Assembly: GCA_034766995.1 (NCBI GenBank)
Contig: CM068314.1
Location: 19,631,201 to 19,695,200 of the forward strand
DNA: 64,000 nt
From: Acanthacorydalis orientalis
Lineage: Eukaryota; Arthropoda; Insecta; Megaloptera; Corydalidae
Direction: 5' to 3'
The translations under genes and the position numbers were made by a program. Within the stretch, counting starts at the first letter, position 1. Each line of letters starts with the position of its first letter. The notes below the pieces were generated by a model. That model did not search any database, was not told where the DNA came from, and saw only the letters and a list, made by a program, of their open reading frames with translations. This document shows, in pieces, positions 39,730 through 49,499 of the stretch.

Positions 39730-42700
39730 CAAAATGTTATTTTTTAGGGTTACAGACCATGTGCAAAACGAGCTTCTATTTTATTTTTTGTATTAAATGA
39801 TATGTCTAAAATAGATCCAATGTACCAATTTTCTCTGGATGCTTACATAAATCTTTTTATTGTATCAATTGAAAAAAGTCAAAAACATTCTGATTTAGAA
39901 AGCAGAATTAATTCATTAAATGATTATCATACATATGCAGTATACAAGTGAGATTTTCACATAATTGTGTATAATGTTTTTTTGGTCTTTATATCCGATG
40001 AAGATGCTTATAATTTTTTTATCACATAGTCAAATAAATTCCATATTATTTATATATAATATTCTTCATATTTAAAACAATAATTCATTTTTATAGCATA
40101 TATTAAAAATTCGAAATAATTAATTCGAAGAAATTAAAAGATCTTCTTTCTAGTAAATGGATTTAAATAGTTTAATATATGCAATATAAAACATTTAATG
40201 TGAAAATTAAAAATAATATTCACATGAATATTTTTAAATAAATATTTTTTAGGAATACTTGCAGAGGACTATTTGAATTACACAAACTTTTATTTTCATT
40301 TCATATGTGCATAAAAATTTTGGAAGCTATGGGAAAAATTAATTTAATTGAGTACAATTTCCTTTTAAAAGGTGGAGTTGTTTTAGATAGAGAAGAACAA
40401 ATGGATAATCCATGTCCAGGTAAACTTTGTACACAACTATTATATAATACTCTTTTATGGTGTTTTCGATCTTCTTAGGCTGGTTATCAGATGTGGCATG
40501 GGATAATATCACTGAATTAGATAAACTTCCTGGATTTCATGGTGTTATTGATACATTTGAACAATATCCACGTGAATGGCATATATGGTATACTAATACA
40601 GAACCAGAAACCCTTCATCTCATTGGTATTTTGATTTTCACTGTAGTAATTTAATTGCAATTAAAATGTTAATAAATGTATTATGCACTAATGTATATAT
40701 ATATATAATTTTAGGTGAATGGGAAAATGTTTGCAACGAATTTCAGCGTATGTTATTTGTTAGATCTTTACGGCCAGATCGTATTTCAGTTTGTACAACA
40801 GCATTCATTGTAAATATATTAGGCCCACGTTTTGTCGAGCCACCGGTTTTAAATATAAAGGATGTACTTGAAGAATCCATTCCGCAAACTCCTCTTATAT
40901 TTGTCCTTTCGGCGGGAGTAGATCCAACCAATGCATTAATGCAGCTTGCTGATTCATGTAATATGTCTGCTAAGTTTAAATCGTGTTCGTTAGGACAAGG
41001 ACAAGCTCCAATTGCTACTAGGTATATAATACAAAAGAACAGTTATTTATAAATACTTAATTATTAATAAACTTTAAATCGAGACATGTATAATATCTAA
41101 GAGCTATTTAAGTTCATTTTGATAGTAATCAAGTTATCTTTTATCCTTTTTATTAATATTAAATTTAAAAAAAATTAATGATTTATTCTTTTATTAAATA
41201 CCGGTTATGTAAATGTAAAAATATTACTTTAAGCAATTGTTTAGAATATTTTACATTTATACAGTATTTTTTTTTCTTATTTTTATTCAATTTAATATTA
41301 AATATTTGGGTTTTCCATGTTTTTTAATATTACTTGTATAAATACGTAAAATATTTATCTACAATTTGTTAAATTATGAACAGATTACAATATTCAGAAG
41401 TATGCAAATTTTAAATTTATATAATTGTTTATTCTATCACTATCAGTAATTGAATATTGAATATTTGTGTTGATTAGGACATGTTTTAAAATGATTAAAC
41501 TTGTATTAATTAGTCTCAAATTAAATTAACCATATTTTTGTTCTTTTCCGTTTAATTAACTATTTGTTAACATGCCTTTTAAACATGTAATGGGTGATCG
41601 GTTTGAAGAATAACTTGGTTAGATATTAGAGACAGCTTCAGTTTCAAAATGCACTTTCTTTTTCGACATAATCTCTTCCAATCTCAACGCGATTGCTTCG
41701 ACGTTTATCCAGCTTCGCATTTCCTTCCGAAAGTAGGTTTCTTTTAGATCCTCAAAATATCCGCTTGCGACCTTTATCCCTTCTTCATTCAACACAAATC
41801 GTTTTCCATCCAGAAAAATTTTGAGTTTCGAAAACAGATGGAAGTCCGAGGGAACCAAAACAGGTGAATATGGTGTATACAAAAGATATTAAATTTCAAT
41901 TCGGGCAATTTTTATTGAGCGATAATGCTTGAATGTGCCGGTGCACTGTCATGGTGAAACAATATTTTTTTCTTGGCCATTCTGGGACATTTATCCGTAA
42001 TCACTGTCTTCAACTTCTCCAAAAGTTCTGCGTAGTATTGCTAGTAATTGTATGGCTAGTAACTGTTTCTTTTTTCTGAAGATAGTCGATCAAGAGAATT
42101 CGTTTTGCATCACAGAAAACTGATGCCATCATCTTTCCAGCCTAATGAACCGTCTTTACATTCTACAGATCCTTTTCATCATGTTCAGCTGTTTTCAATC
42201 TATTTTCAATTATGATGTGTAATGGCGAATCCAAGTTTAATCCATGGTCACAAAACAACGCATAAAAACCATTAGATTCTTCTTAAACAGTTTCAAAAAG
42301 TCGGCTGATGTTTGCGTATGAACACGTTTTTGCTCTATAGTATGCAAAGGCAGTACCCACCTTGCGGATTTTTTTTCATATGCAATTCATTATGCAAACT
42401 GAAATGCGTTCGCTCACTTGATATGCCTGTGATCTTTGTTATCTCACACACTTTCACTCGCCGGTCGGTCAAAATCATATGGTGGACTTGATCAATGATT
42501 TTTGGCGTGACAGCTGTTCTTGGGCCTCCTAGCGTGGTGCACATTCAATGCTCGTTCTACCTCATTTAAATTCATTTATGAAAAGTCTAATGTTTTCGTA
42601 GGAAGGACAAGATTCATCGAATGTAGGAAATATCCTCTAATAGATTTCTTTTACTGTTTTCCCCTTCAAAAAAGAATTGAATTATACCTCTAATTTCGAT

Positions 42701-42926
42701 TTTATCCATTGTGCATTTTCGCACGAAACGTTTGTGTTGAAACAACTATCAAGAGAATAATTAATGGCGGAAATGATTTGCAGCTTCACATGCGCCACTA
42801 AAAGGAATGTAACTGTATGATAACGTATGCAGCTGTGCCTTTCTCCTACAGCGAGTACACGAACCAAGTTTCTCTTCAATCTGGCCTCGTATATTATAAA
42901 TAAAACAATATATTACATATATACAT

Positions 42927-42986
<60 letters not shown>

Positions 42987-44795
42987 GGTGACAAAATATA
43001 ATTATCTTTAGAATGATTGAAAGTGGTACGTCAGAAGGAAACTGGGTATTTTTAGCAAATTGTCATTTATCATTAAGCTGGATGCCACAATTGGATAAAA
43101 TTGTAGATACGCTGCAAACTGAAGATGTTCACACACGTTTTCGTTTATGGCTCAGTTCAAGTCCCCATCCAGAATTTCCCATTTCTATTCTTCAAGCAGG
43201 AATTAAAATGACTACTGAACCGCCAAAGGTTATTCGGATATATATTTTATGTACATAAATTATTTATTTTTATAAACATAAGCATTTGTGTTACATAATA
43301 GGGAATAAAAGCAAACTTGAAAAGACTATACAATATAATAACAGAAGAACAGTTTTCAATTTGCCAGAACAAAGAAAAGTATAAAAAATTATTATTTTCG
43401 CTTTGTTTTTTCCATTCGTTACTTTTAGAAAGAAAAAAGTTTCAACAATTGGGCTGGAATGTTATTTATAGTTTTAATGATTCTGACTTTGAGGTGCGTG
43501 ATTCAAATAAACATTTGTAATTTTGTTACAAAAACTGCAACGAAATTTGGCATTTTAATGCATAATATTATACTTAATTTAGATGATATTATTTTATGTG
43601 TAAATAACAAGTATTCATATTTTATAACATTAAATTCACAACACACATATTTTATAATAGTTTATTTGAAATTCTATTAAAAAATATATTACTTCTGCTT
43701 AATCATCCGTTATATTTTCATATATCTGTGTATATTTCATATAACAATATTTAATTTTTTAGGTATCAGAAAATTTACTAACAATCTATTTAGATGAATA
43801 TCCTGTAACACCTTGGGATGCTTTGAAGTACCTTATTGCTGGTGTAAATTATGGAGGTCATGTTACTGATGACTGGGATAGAAGACTGATTAATACTTAC
43901 ATTAATCATTGCTTTAATGATGAAGTTCTTACAGTTCCACAGTACAGGTGTATAAATGCAATATGTTTATATAAAATACAGATTTGTGTTTTATTCTATA
44001 GTTCAGTTATTTATCACATTTTATAACAAATCATTAACTTTTTAAAGGTAACTCAACCATAAGTATAAATTTTATTTTTCTGTTTCCAAAAGATTATCGG
44101 CTCTTCCGACCTATTATATTCCAAGAGATGGGTCTCTTCAGTCATATAGAGACTATATAACTGTATTACCAAACGTCGATAGGCCGGAAACGTTCGGTCA
44201 ACATCCAAATGCAGATATTACGTCACTTATTTCAGATACGAGAGTTTTATTTGAAACTTTAATGTCGCTTCAAGTTCAAACGTCCACAAGCCAAACTGAC
44301 AGTAAAGAAGATAGAGTTAGTTATCATTAGATTATTATTTAAACATAATTACATATTAGTTATACAAATTAATTCGGTGCCTTTTTTATAAAAAATGAAT
44401 GTTTACGGAAAAATGGAATATATTTCAGTCCTCAAATATCCTCCATTATTTTGTATAACTTTGTTCCATCTGTTGTGTAATTAACGAATCCCTTGTCGAA
44501 AAAAAAGACGGCGGCTTCGAATCGATGAAGTCGTAAGTTCAAAGCTGAACAAATCATTCTCGATGCTTCGGCAGCATTTTTTTCAACTGGAATGTAAAAA
44601 GTATGCAATGCTTGATATGCTACTTTTCGGACGTCATAGTATTCACTACTGTTTTGTGAGGTTACGCCAATTGATAGACCAAGACAGATAGTGTTTTTAA
44701 ATGTTAAAGTTGGAACTTCAAAATCCTAAAACGACGAGAAAATATTTAGTTATGACTGATTCAATTTAAAGGCATAGAATTAATTTTTACACATA

Positions 44796-44859
<64 letters not shown>

Positions 44860-45026
44860 TTTTAAGGTTTCCCAAATGGCACATGAAATCTTTTTAAAAA
44901 TGCCTTCACCTATGGATTATGAAAATACTGTTAAACTTATTGGTAATAATAAAAAGCCTTTGGACGTTGTATTATTACAAGAAATTGAGAGGTATTTTTT
45001 AAATGCTATTTTAAAAAACAAAATTT

Positions 45027-45087
<61 letters not shown>

Positions 45088-45822
45088 TAGATAGATAGAT
45101 AGATAGATACTAATATATAGCCTGTCAAAATTGACGGGAAAATAGAAACGTAGAAAAAAACTGTATTGGTTTACAGCTTAATACATTTAAATATAACAAA
45201 ATATCTAAGAACGAAATTTAATAAATTAAACTTGAAACCTATGAGCTGACAAACAATCATTTCTCGTCACCATATATACTCGTCACTTTGTCCTGCAGAC
45301 AAAATGACGAGAAATGTGGGTTATTATATATACGAAAAAATATAAATAACATATTTTCAGATATAATAATCTCATAAAATCAATTCGATTTTCATTACAA
45401 GAGTTACAAAAGGGTATTAAAGGTTTTGTAGTCATGTCTTCCGAATTAGAAGATATTTTTATATGTATTTATGAAGGAAGAGTTCCATCTGTTTGGTTGA
45501 AAGGTTAGTAAACAATTATTTAAAACAAATATCAATTGTTAATAAAAAAAAATTATTTTACGAGAAATTTACGTTATTTCTCAAATACACTAGCTCGTTT
45601 CATTTATTAAAATTAATATTTTATGTTTTTATTTATTTTATTTGCAAATAGCCTACCCATCGTTGAAATTACTTGGCTCTTGGACACGTGATTTAATACA
45701 GCGTATAGAGTATTTTTCACCATGGTCTATTACAACTCATCCTCCTTTATTATTTTGGCTTGCTGCATTTATTTTTCCTACTGGTTTTCTAACAGCTGTT
45801 CTTCAGGTATTCCGTACAATAA

Positions 45823-45865
<43 letters not shown>

Positions 45866-46227
45866 TGTATGTATGTATTTGAGTGGATGTGTACTTGTGT
45901 GTGCGTGCAAGTGTGTATTAAAATTTAGTCCAAGTTATATTTTTCATTTTTGTTAACGAACACGCTTGTTTAGGTAGAGGCAAGAACTAAAGAAATTCCT
46001 ATTGATACTCTTGGATGGGAATTTACTGTAATGATAACAGATGAATCTAGTATTGTGGAAGCGCCTTCTTCTGGCGTTTATGTACGAACTACATTTCTTG
46101 AAGGGGCTGGATGGGACAAACGTAAAGCTAATCTTATTGAACCCAGACCAATGGAACTCGTAGTTGCAATGCCACCAATATATTTTAAGCCATGCGAACA
46201 ACTTAAGAAAAAACCTAAAAGTACTTT

Positions 46228-46274
<47 letters not shown>

Positions 46275-46680
46275 TGTATGTATGTATATATATATATATA
46301 TATATATAAATATATTTACATATATATATATATGTATATGTCTGTATTTATACACATTCACAGCGAATAGAAACTCTTGATTAGTTTATTAACAAAGTGA
46401 TTTTGATTAAAAAATGTCATGAAAGTAAGTACTGATCTGTTCACTTTTGTACACGTAATTACAACAGATGTGTATTTTATTAAAAGTATATTTATAAGAG
46501 TAAATACAAAGGATTTAAATTTGGTAATTTTAGAAAGTAACCGACGTAATGTACTTATTGTATTTTTTATGTGAGGAATGTTCATGTTCATCCCAGGTTA
46601 ATGAAAATTTAGTTATGCAGTCGCTTGTTTTCTATTTTCTCACATATCGTTTAATTTTTTTGTACTCGTTTAAAATTATT

Positions 46681-46719
<39 letters not shown>

Positions 46720-46894
46720 GTAAAAAGGAAAAAATAAATTTATGAACATCAAAAATACTTCAGTTCTTCTAACATGGTAACAAATATTTTTTTAATATTG
46801 ATTTAAATAAAAATTATAGAACTGACAATTTTTTTACAATATTATCTACTTATAAATAAATGTATTTAAATTTGAAACTGTTTTATATCATAAG

Positions 46895-46949
<55 letters not shown>

Positions 46950-47157
46950 TCATGTAATATTTGTCTCTTACTATTAATTATACATGATTTTCTCTTTTTC
47001 AGACACATACATTTGTCCTTGCTATTATTTTCCGATACGAACAGGAATGGCAGGTAGACCTGCGTATGTTGTATCGGTCGATTTAAAAAGTGGCAATGAA
47101 AGTCCAGAGTTTTGGGTTAAGCGTGGAACAGCTCTTCTTCTCAGTTTAGCAAATTAA
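15101..47157 (+). CDS. DNAH2: Axonemal dynein heavy chain 2 (inner-arm), complete, 59 coding exons
   Basis: All 59 exons join without a phase conflict into 13,494 nt, or 4,497 aa (human DNAH2 about 4,430). The protein has a tail, linker, six AAA modules, a coiled-coil stalk with microtubule-binding tip and a C-terminal domain. P-loops: AAA1 GPAGTGKT (residue ~1857), AAA2 GATGTAKT (~2138), AAA3 GPVGTGKT (~2471), AAA4 GIGGSGRQ (~2817). The C-terminus [11 protein letters not shown]...[12 protein letters not shown] is the DNAH2 form (human ends in a very similar GTALL.SL). DNAH2 is one heavy chain of the two-headed inner dynein arm f/I1, and moves flagellar and motile sensory cilia; the fly counterpart is thought to be kl-2. 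Polyadenylation signal AATAAA at 47219. Exon coordinates are in the block entries below. The exon 3 and exon 15 donors are the least certain. Confidence 0.96.
15338..16104 (-). mobile_element. Internally deleted mariner-like element, intron 1 of DNAH2
   Basis: About 40-bp inverted ends: left 15338-15384 (…CTTTTTTCATCATGAGTTGT...) and right 16064-16104, which read inward gives TTTTTTTATCATGCATTGC and a shared AAG...TGTCATA. On the minus strand broken frames give [17 protein letters not shown], the DDE/D region of a mariner transposase, followed by a [12 protein letters not shown]-terminus. The coding part is interrupted by several stops and the element is far shorter than 1.28 kb, so it is dead. 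The exact outer ends merge into flanking TA repeats. Confidence 0.75.
16669..16716. repeat. (TA)n array before DNAH2 exon 2
   Basis: About 45 bp of TA repeat ending roughly 15 bp before the exon 2 acceptor at 16731-16732. Confidence 0.9.
18989..19450. repeat. Tandem duplication copying the end of DNAH2 exon 5
   Basis: The exon 5 end and following intron (from cgtcgatagaattgaaaaag at 18997) recur about 217 bp downstream (19214), with the same cattatag..tatggtt.taatattattatgcttaattt tail. A third, shorter degraded piece (gcgacgata) lies near 19442. TA arrays separate the units. In the copy, the sequence where the GT donor should be reads GCAGA, so it should not splice. Confidence 0.75.
22130..22177. 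repeat. (TA)n array in DNAH2 intron 12
   Basis: Nearly perfect TA repeat of about 47 bp, with one TG interruption, upstream of the mariner remnant. Confidence 0.85.
22371..23118 (+). mobile_element. Mariner remnant (irritans-like), intron 12 of DNAH2
   Basis: Plus-strand fragments read in order as [24 protein letters not shown], a DEK(stop)[10 protein letters not shown] block in which the Trp codon has become [16 protein letters not shown], and then, after an internal deletion, [20 protein letters not shown] and a TGA at 23116. This is the order of a mariner transposase (HTH, first catalytic Asp, C-terminal LPERW). The region with the other catalytic residues is missing. I could not identify paired TIRs. 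Confidence 0.8.
23193..23252. repeat. Compound (TA)n(GT)n microsatellite
   Basis: About 30 bp of TA followed by about 28 bp of GT, adjoining the mariner remnant. Confidence 0.9.
24628..24694. repeat. (TA)n array in DNAH2 intron 16
   Basis: About 60 bp of TA repeat with a single TG step, followed by cacaca, about 45 bp after the exon 16 donor. The rest of this 772-bp intron (24584-25355) is AT-rich unique sequence. Confidence 0.9.
26215..26380. repeat. TA arrays with duplicated unit in DNAH2 intron 18
   Basis: Two TA arrays (about 26216-26258 and 26282-26319), each followed by a copy of atcataaataaaaac(a/g)gt(t/a)atattaat. The 75-bp unit appears to have been tandemly duplicated and then diverged at a few positions. 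Confidence 0.75.
26656..26711. repeat. (TA)n array split by the mariner insertion
   Basis: About 56 bp of TA repeat directly abutting the left end of the mariner at 26712. TA repeats resume at its right end from 27996, so the transposon appears to have inserted into one long array. Confidence 0.9.
26712..27995 (-). mobile_element. Mariner element, 1.28 kb, in intron 19 of DNAH2
   Basis: Inverted ends share GTAACCAAGAAAGTTCTGT (left from 26716; right, inverted, from about 27991). TA target duplicates flank 26712-27995. The minus strand retains most of the transposase in a few frames: N-terminal helix-turn-helix ([20 protein letters not shown]), ISDEKWI with the first catalytic Asp, the [13 protein letters not shown] block, a [11 protein letters not shown] block reached after a frameshift, and [17 protein letters not shown] near the C-terminus. 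Only a handful of frameshifts and stops are apparent, so it is younger than the others, but still inactive as read. Confidence 0.88.
27994..28100. repeat. (TA)n array, about 105 bp
   Basis: TA repeats with TATG and TACA steps, continuing on the right side of the mariner insertion in DNAH2 intron 19. It ends about 90 bp before the exon 20 acceptor. Confidence 0.9.
30352..31297 (+). other. DNAH2: DNAH2 exons 24-26: AAA1 motor site
   Basis: Exons: 30352-30530, 30601-30935, 30989-31297 (residues ~1838-2112). Walker A GPAGTGKT at ~1857; Walker B CFDEFNRI with Asp/Glu at ~1909-1910; sensor I region [15 protein letters not shown]. All hydrolytic residues are present, so the main ATPase site looks functional. 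The following intron (31298-31740) is plain AT-rich sequence. Confidence 0.97.
31741..33061 (+). other. DNAH2: DNAH2 exons 27-30: AAA2, with altered Walker A
   Basis: Exons: 31741-32032, 32182-32474, 32598-32800, 32876-33061 (residues ~2113-2436). The P-loop reads GATGTAKT: the Gly normally just before Lys is Ala (GCA at 31831-31833, residue ~2143). The rest of the module is standard: [36 protein letters not shown] and [16 protein letters not shown]2 binds nucleotide without much hydrolysis in dyneins, so loss of the Gly may be tolerated. Confidence 0.95.
33250..34625 (+). other. DNAH2: DNAH2 exons 31-34: AAA3
   Basis: Exons: 33250-33448, 33546-33770, 33897-34080, 34400-34625 (residues ~2437-2715). 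Walker A GPVGTGKT at ~2471, Walker [11 protein letters not shown], then [12 protein letters not shown] and [18 protein letters not shown]. Residues for ATP binding and hydrolysis are present. AAA3 is the regulatory ATPase that gates AAA1 in dyneins. A CA/TA microsatellite follows the exon 31 donor almost directly (33462-33508). Confidence 0.96.
34697..36535 (+). other. DNAH2: DNAH2 exons 35-38: AAA4
   Basis: Exons: 34697-35007, 35377-35645, 36001-36288, 36357-36535 (residues ~2715-3064). Walker A GIGGSGRQ at ~2817 with Arg in place of Lys, which is normal for axonemal heavy chains at AAA4. Walker-B region [14 protein letters not shown]. Further blocks are [26 protein letters not shown] and RHNYVTP. 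Intron 36 holds a (TA)n array of about 57 bp (35695-35752). Confidence 0.96.
36620..38002 (+). other. DNAH2: DNAH2 exons 39-43: stalk and microtubule-binding domain
   Basis: Exons: 36620-36827, 36910-37134, 37229-37455, 37560-37731, 37790-38002 (residues ~3064-3412). Coiled coil CC1 ([19 protein letters not shown] onward) leads to the tip, with [18 protein letters not shown] and [13 protein letters not shown]2 returns through [15 protein letters not shown] to WEQTVQLL and [15 protein letters not shown] at the start of AAA5. Exon 43 has no usable GT donor in phase; it appears to end at a GC donor (GAG|GCAAAT) at 38003. Confidence 0.95.
38027..38080. repeat. (TA)n array in DNAH2 intron 43
   Basis: About 52 bp of TA repeat starting some 25 bp after the proposed GC donor. 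Confidence 0.9.
41590..42889 (-). mobile_element. Mariner element, decayed, 1.3 kb, in intron 50 of DNAH2
   Basis: TA duplicates at 41588-41589 and 42890-42891. The ends pair approximately: left TGGGTGATCGGTTTGAAG, right (inverted) CGAGGCCAGATTGAAGAG, both running on to AACTTGG. Minus-strand transposase pieces are [36 protein letters not shown] and, near the C-terminus, [17 protein letters not shown]. Frame breaks are frequent. It is the same subgroup as the copy at 11988-13267, as TIRs and protein motifs agree, but each has its own mutations. Confidence 0.85.
42940..42986. repeat. (TA)n array between mariner and DNAH2 exon 51
   Basis: About 45 bp of TA repeat, ending about 25 bp before the exon 51 acceptor. 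Confidence 0.9.
44432..44725 (-). other. Antisense 97-codon open frame inside DNAH2 intron 54, unidentified
   Basis: The minus strand is open from 44725 to a TGA at 44432-44434, directly downstream of an acceptor-like CGTCGTTTTAG. Composition is visibly GC-richer than the surrounding intron. The translation begins [20 protein letters not shown] and later contains [17 protein letters not shown], faintly like the N-terminal block of some mariner transposases. The rest does not look like one. I cannot say whether it is a nested exon, a retrocopy piece or a transposon fragment. No in-frame ATG lies near its start. Confidence 0.35.
44803..44856. repeat. (TA)n array before DNAH2 exon 55
   Basis: About 54 bp of TA repeat, ending about 10 bp before the exon 55 acceptor. 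Confidence 0.9.
45028..45110. repeat. Compound (CA)n(TA)n(GATA)n microsatellite
   Basis: CA repeats, then about 35 bp TA, then six GATA units, shortly after the DNAH2 exon 55 donor. Confidence 0.9.
45121..45316. repeat. Cluster of inverted repeats in DNAH2 intron 55
   Basis: CCTGTCAAAATTGACGGG at about 45122-45139 is itself a near palindrome. Farther on, CATTTCTCGTCA (45258-45269) pairs perfectly with TGACGAGAAATG (45305-45316), and a second upstream arm CGTCACTTTGTC (45281-45292) pairs with GACAAAATGACG (45298-45309) with one mismatch. The shared GTCA/TGAC core suggests terminal repeats of a small element of about 200 bp, but no clean target duplication is visible. Confidence 0.5.
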
Positions 47158-47382
47158 AAATATTCCATCCATTTAATTTAATATCCCACTTATCTATTAT
47201 AATTTGTTATAATTTTCAAATAAATTTCTAATTGAAAATGAATATAAATATATTTAACGACTTCTTTTGGATGTTGTATAATTAATTCATTTTAATAATT
47301 TTGTTTATACAACATTAAATTAATCGTGTACGCATATCCGGATGAGATAAATGCAGATACCAAATAGACACGCAGGCACACG

Positions 47383-47384
<2 letters not shown>

Positions 47385-47471
<87 letters not shown>
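47385..47471. repeat. (TA)n array, about 86 bp
   Basis: Uninterrupted TA dinucleotides, the longest perfect run in the window, about 230 bp beyond the DNAH2 stop codon. Confidence 0.95.
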
Positions 47472-47474
<3 letters not shown>

Positions 47475-47564
47475 ACAAACGAAACTATTCAGCTTGGATT
47501 ATCAGACTTTTATCTTTGAGGGTATTTTACAGCATGTTTTACATATTTATACATACACATGTAT

Positions 47565-47567
<3 letters not shown>

Positions 47568-47625
<58 letters not shown>
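47568..47625. repeat. (TA)n array, about 57 bp
   Basis: A second perfect TA run, 100 bp after the previous one. Confidence 0.95.
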
Positions 47626-47628
<3 letters not shown>

Positions 47629-48716
47629 AAAATTGTATCTTATCTTAATTATATTTAAAAAAATATCAATTTTTTCTTTCGCGATCAAAATATAATCCCT
47701 CTAAACAATAATATCATTTTTTTATCTGATAAATATATTGACAGAGAAGATATGTGTGTGAATGAATTGTTTTCATCGTTTATTTATAACGTTATAGTCA
47801 GTTATAGTTTATCGAGTTATAGAATGAAGTTAGAAAAATAAACGTAAGTTATTATCCTACTGAATACAAAATTTGTCAAGCAAAAAGTTTCATAGTAATA
47901 TATTACAAAATATCAGAAAAGGATCAATGTCATAAATTACAAATTATTGAGACACCTTTTCATAATCATAATGGTTTAAATTTCTGAATACTTTAGAATT
48001 TATATTCATTATTCAGACTTTTTATAATATTTTATAGAAAAAAGTTGACTTTCAGAAATGATATGCTTTAATAGCATAATTATTTTTTTAGTTGCATAAT
48101 AAAACATTGCGAAATTAGAAAGTTGTTACAACATCAGTCATTACAACAGTTGAATATTAGTTCCACAGTCAATAAAATATCTGCAAAATACAGTGAATGA
48201 GAAGTTTAGTTTACGTTCTATTTATTAAAAAATTATAGGTAAATTGTAAACATTTTATACGTCCAGAATTTACTGTTATTAATATGTAACTTTGTACTAT
48301 TTTTTTAAATATGTATGCCTGAAATGATATGTTTGAATCAAGGCACTAAATTTGTATAGTTATTACCTCAAACCGTTCACTCTTCATTTATGTCAGTCGA
48401 ATACTTAATTTATATATTTTTGTTATGAACATTTTAATATAAAAATGTTTTCGTTGTGAATTCAAACTATTTTGCAAATTTATTTGGTAAAATTATCAAC
48501 ATCTTACGATATGTATACAGGTAATCTCACAATTCATAATATACCTGTTATTGTGTGAAAAAAAAATAGTAAGTAGTGAAGTGATGATTAAGACGAACGT
48601 AATTATTCGCGTTAGTGACTTCATGACTGATTAGAGAGAATAAGGTAAAATAAAAATGAAATACTATTTATTTATAACTAAAATTCTATTGACTATTCTT
48701 AAATTTATGGACGAAT

Positions 48717-48769
<53 letters not shown>

Positions 48770-49499
48770 TTCAGAGATAATTTCATCTATTAATTTAATT
48801 TAAAAATGTATACTTTATAGCAAAATGTGATTGATTGAATGATATATTTTGTGATAATTACTGTTTATAATTTTTTTTGTATATTGTTTTCTTTTTAGCG
48901 ATGCTTTCAAAATTCTAATATAATAGAAAATTATTCATGATTATGCGTTTAATACACTTGTAGATCTCCATTAAAACTATTATTAATTTAAAAAATTATC
49001 AAACTGAATCAAATGTGACGTAATGCAGTAATGTTACTTAAATTGCACAACCACTTTAATTTTTTGTGCAGATAGTTTTAAATCAAAAATTTGTATATAA
49101 TCATGTTGTTTGTAGCCTTGCCGTTTTTTAATCGATGTGTAAGTTTTTTATCTTTTTTTAATATATCGGTATAGGATAAATTAAAATACACAATGCTAGT
49201 ATCCTCGTATCCTCGTACAAAAAATTCAAAGACGTTAGTGGAATTTTTTAAATGAACATAATTATGTTTCCAATGAATTCAGGTTCAAGGTTATTAAGGT
49301 GAAATATTTATGTAGTCACGAACCAGTTATTAGTTGGGATTATGCAAAAAAATAAAATTTGTTTTCATTACATTGTTTGATTTTTTTCATTTATATATAT
49401 ATATATATATATACATATATATGAAATATTCATTACTATAATAAAGTATTTTGCAGTCATTCGATAAGTTTCAGAAAATAACAATATAAGTATATGTAA

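Larger units (their letters stand above)
38179..47157 (+). other. DNAH2: DNAH2 exons 44-59: AAA5, AAA6 and C-terminal domain
   Basis: Exons: 38179-38403, 38566-38950, 39500-39684, 39748-39947, 40253-40419, 40479-40625, 40715-41021, 43012-43228, 43302-43493, 43763-43947, 44093-44315, 44867-44991, 45361-45503, 45652-45806, 45974-46220, 47003-47157 (residues ~3413-4497). AAA5 has [19 protein letters not shown] and [17 protein letters not shown]. The AAA6 region has [15 protein letters not shown] and [15 protein letters not shown]. The C-terminal domain has [40 protein letters not shown] and [13 protein letters not shown]. The stop codon TAA is at 47155. Introns 50, 54 and 55 hold a mariner, an antisense ORF and a hairpin. 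Confidence 0.96.
47158..49490. other. DNAH2 3' flank, microsatellites, no gene seen
   Basis: After the DNAH2 polyadenylation signal there are two very long TA arrays (listed separately), another at about 48719-48763 and a shorter one near 49392-49412. The rest is AT-rich unique sequence with no frame longer than background. Confidence 0.5.

Noticed and set aside
45028..45110. Regular short repeats resembling a CRISPR-like array
   Set aside because: Simple CA/TA/GATA microsatellite with no spacers, in a eukaryotic intron.
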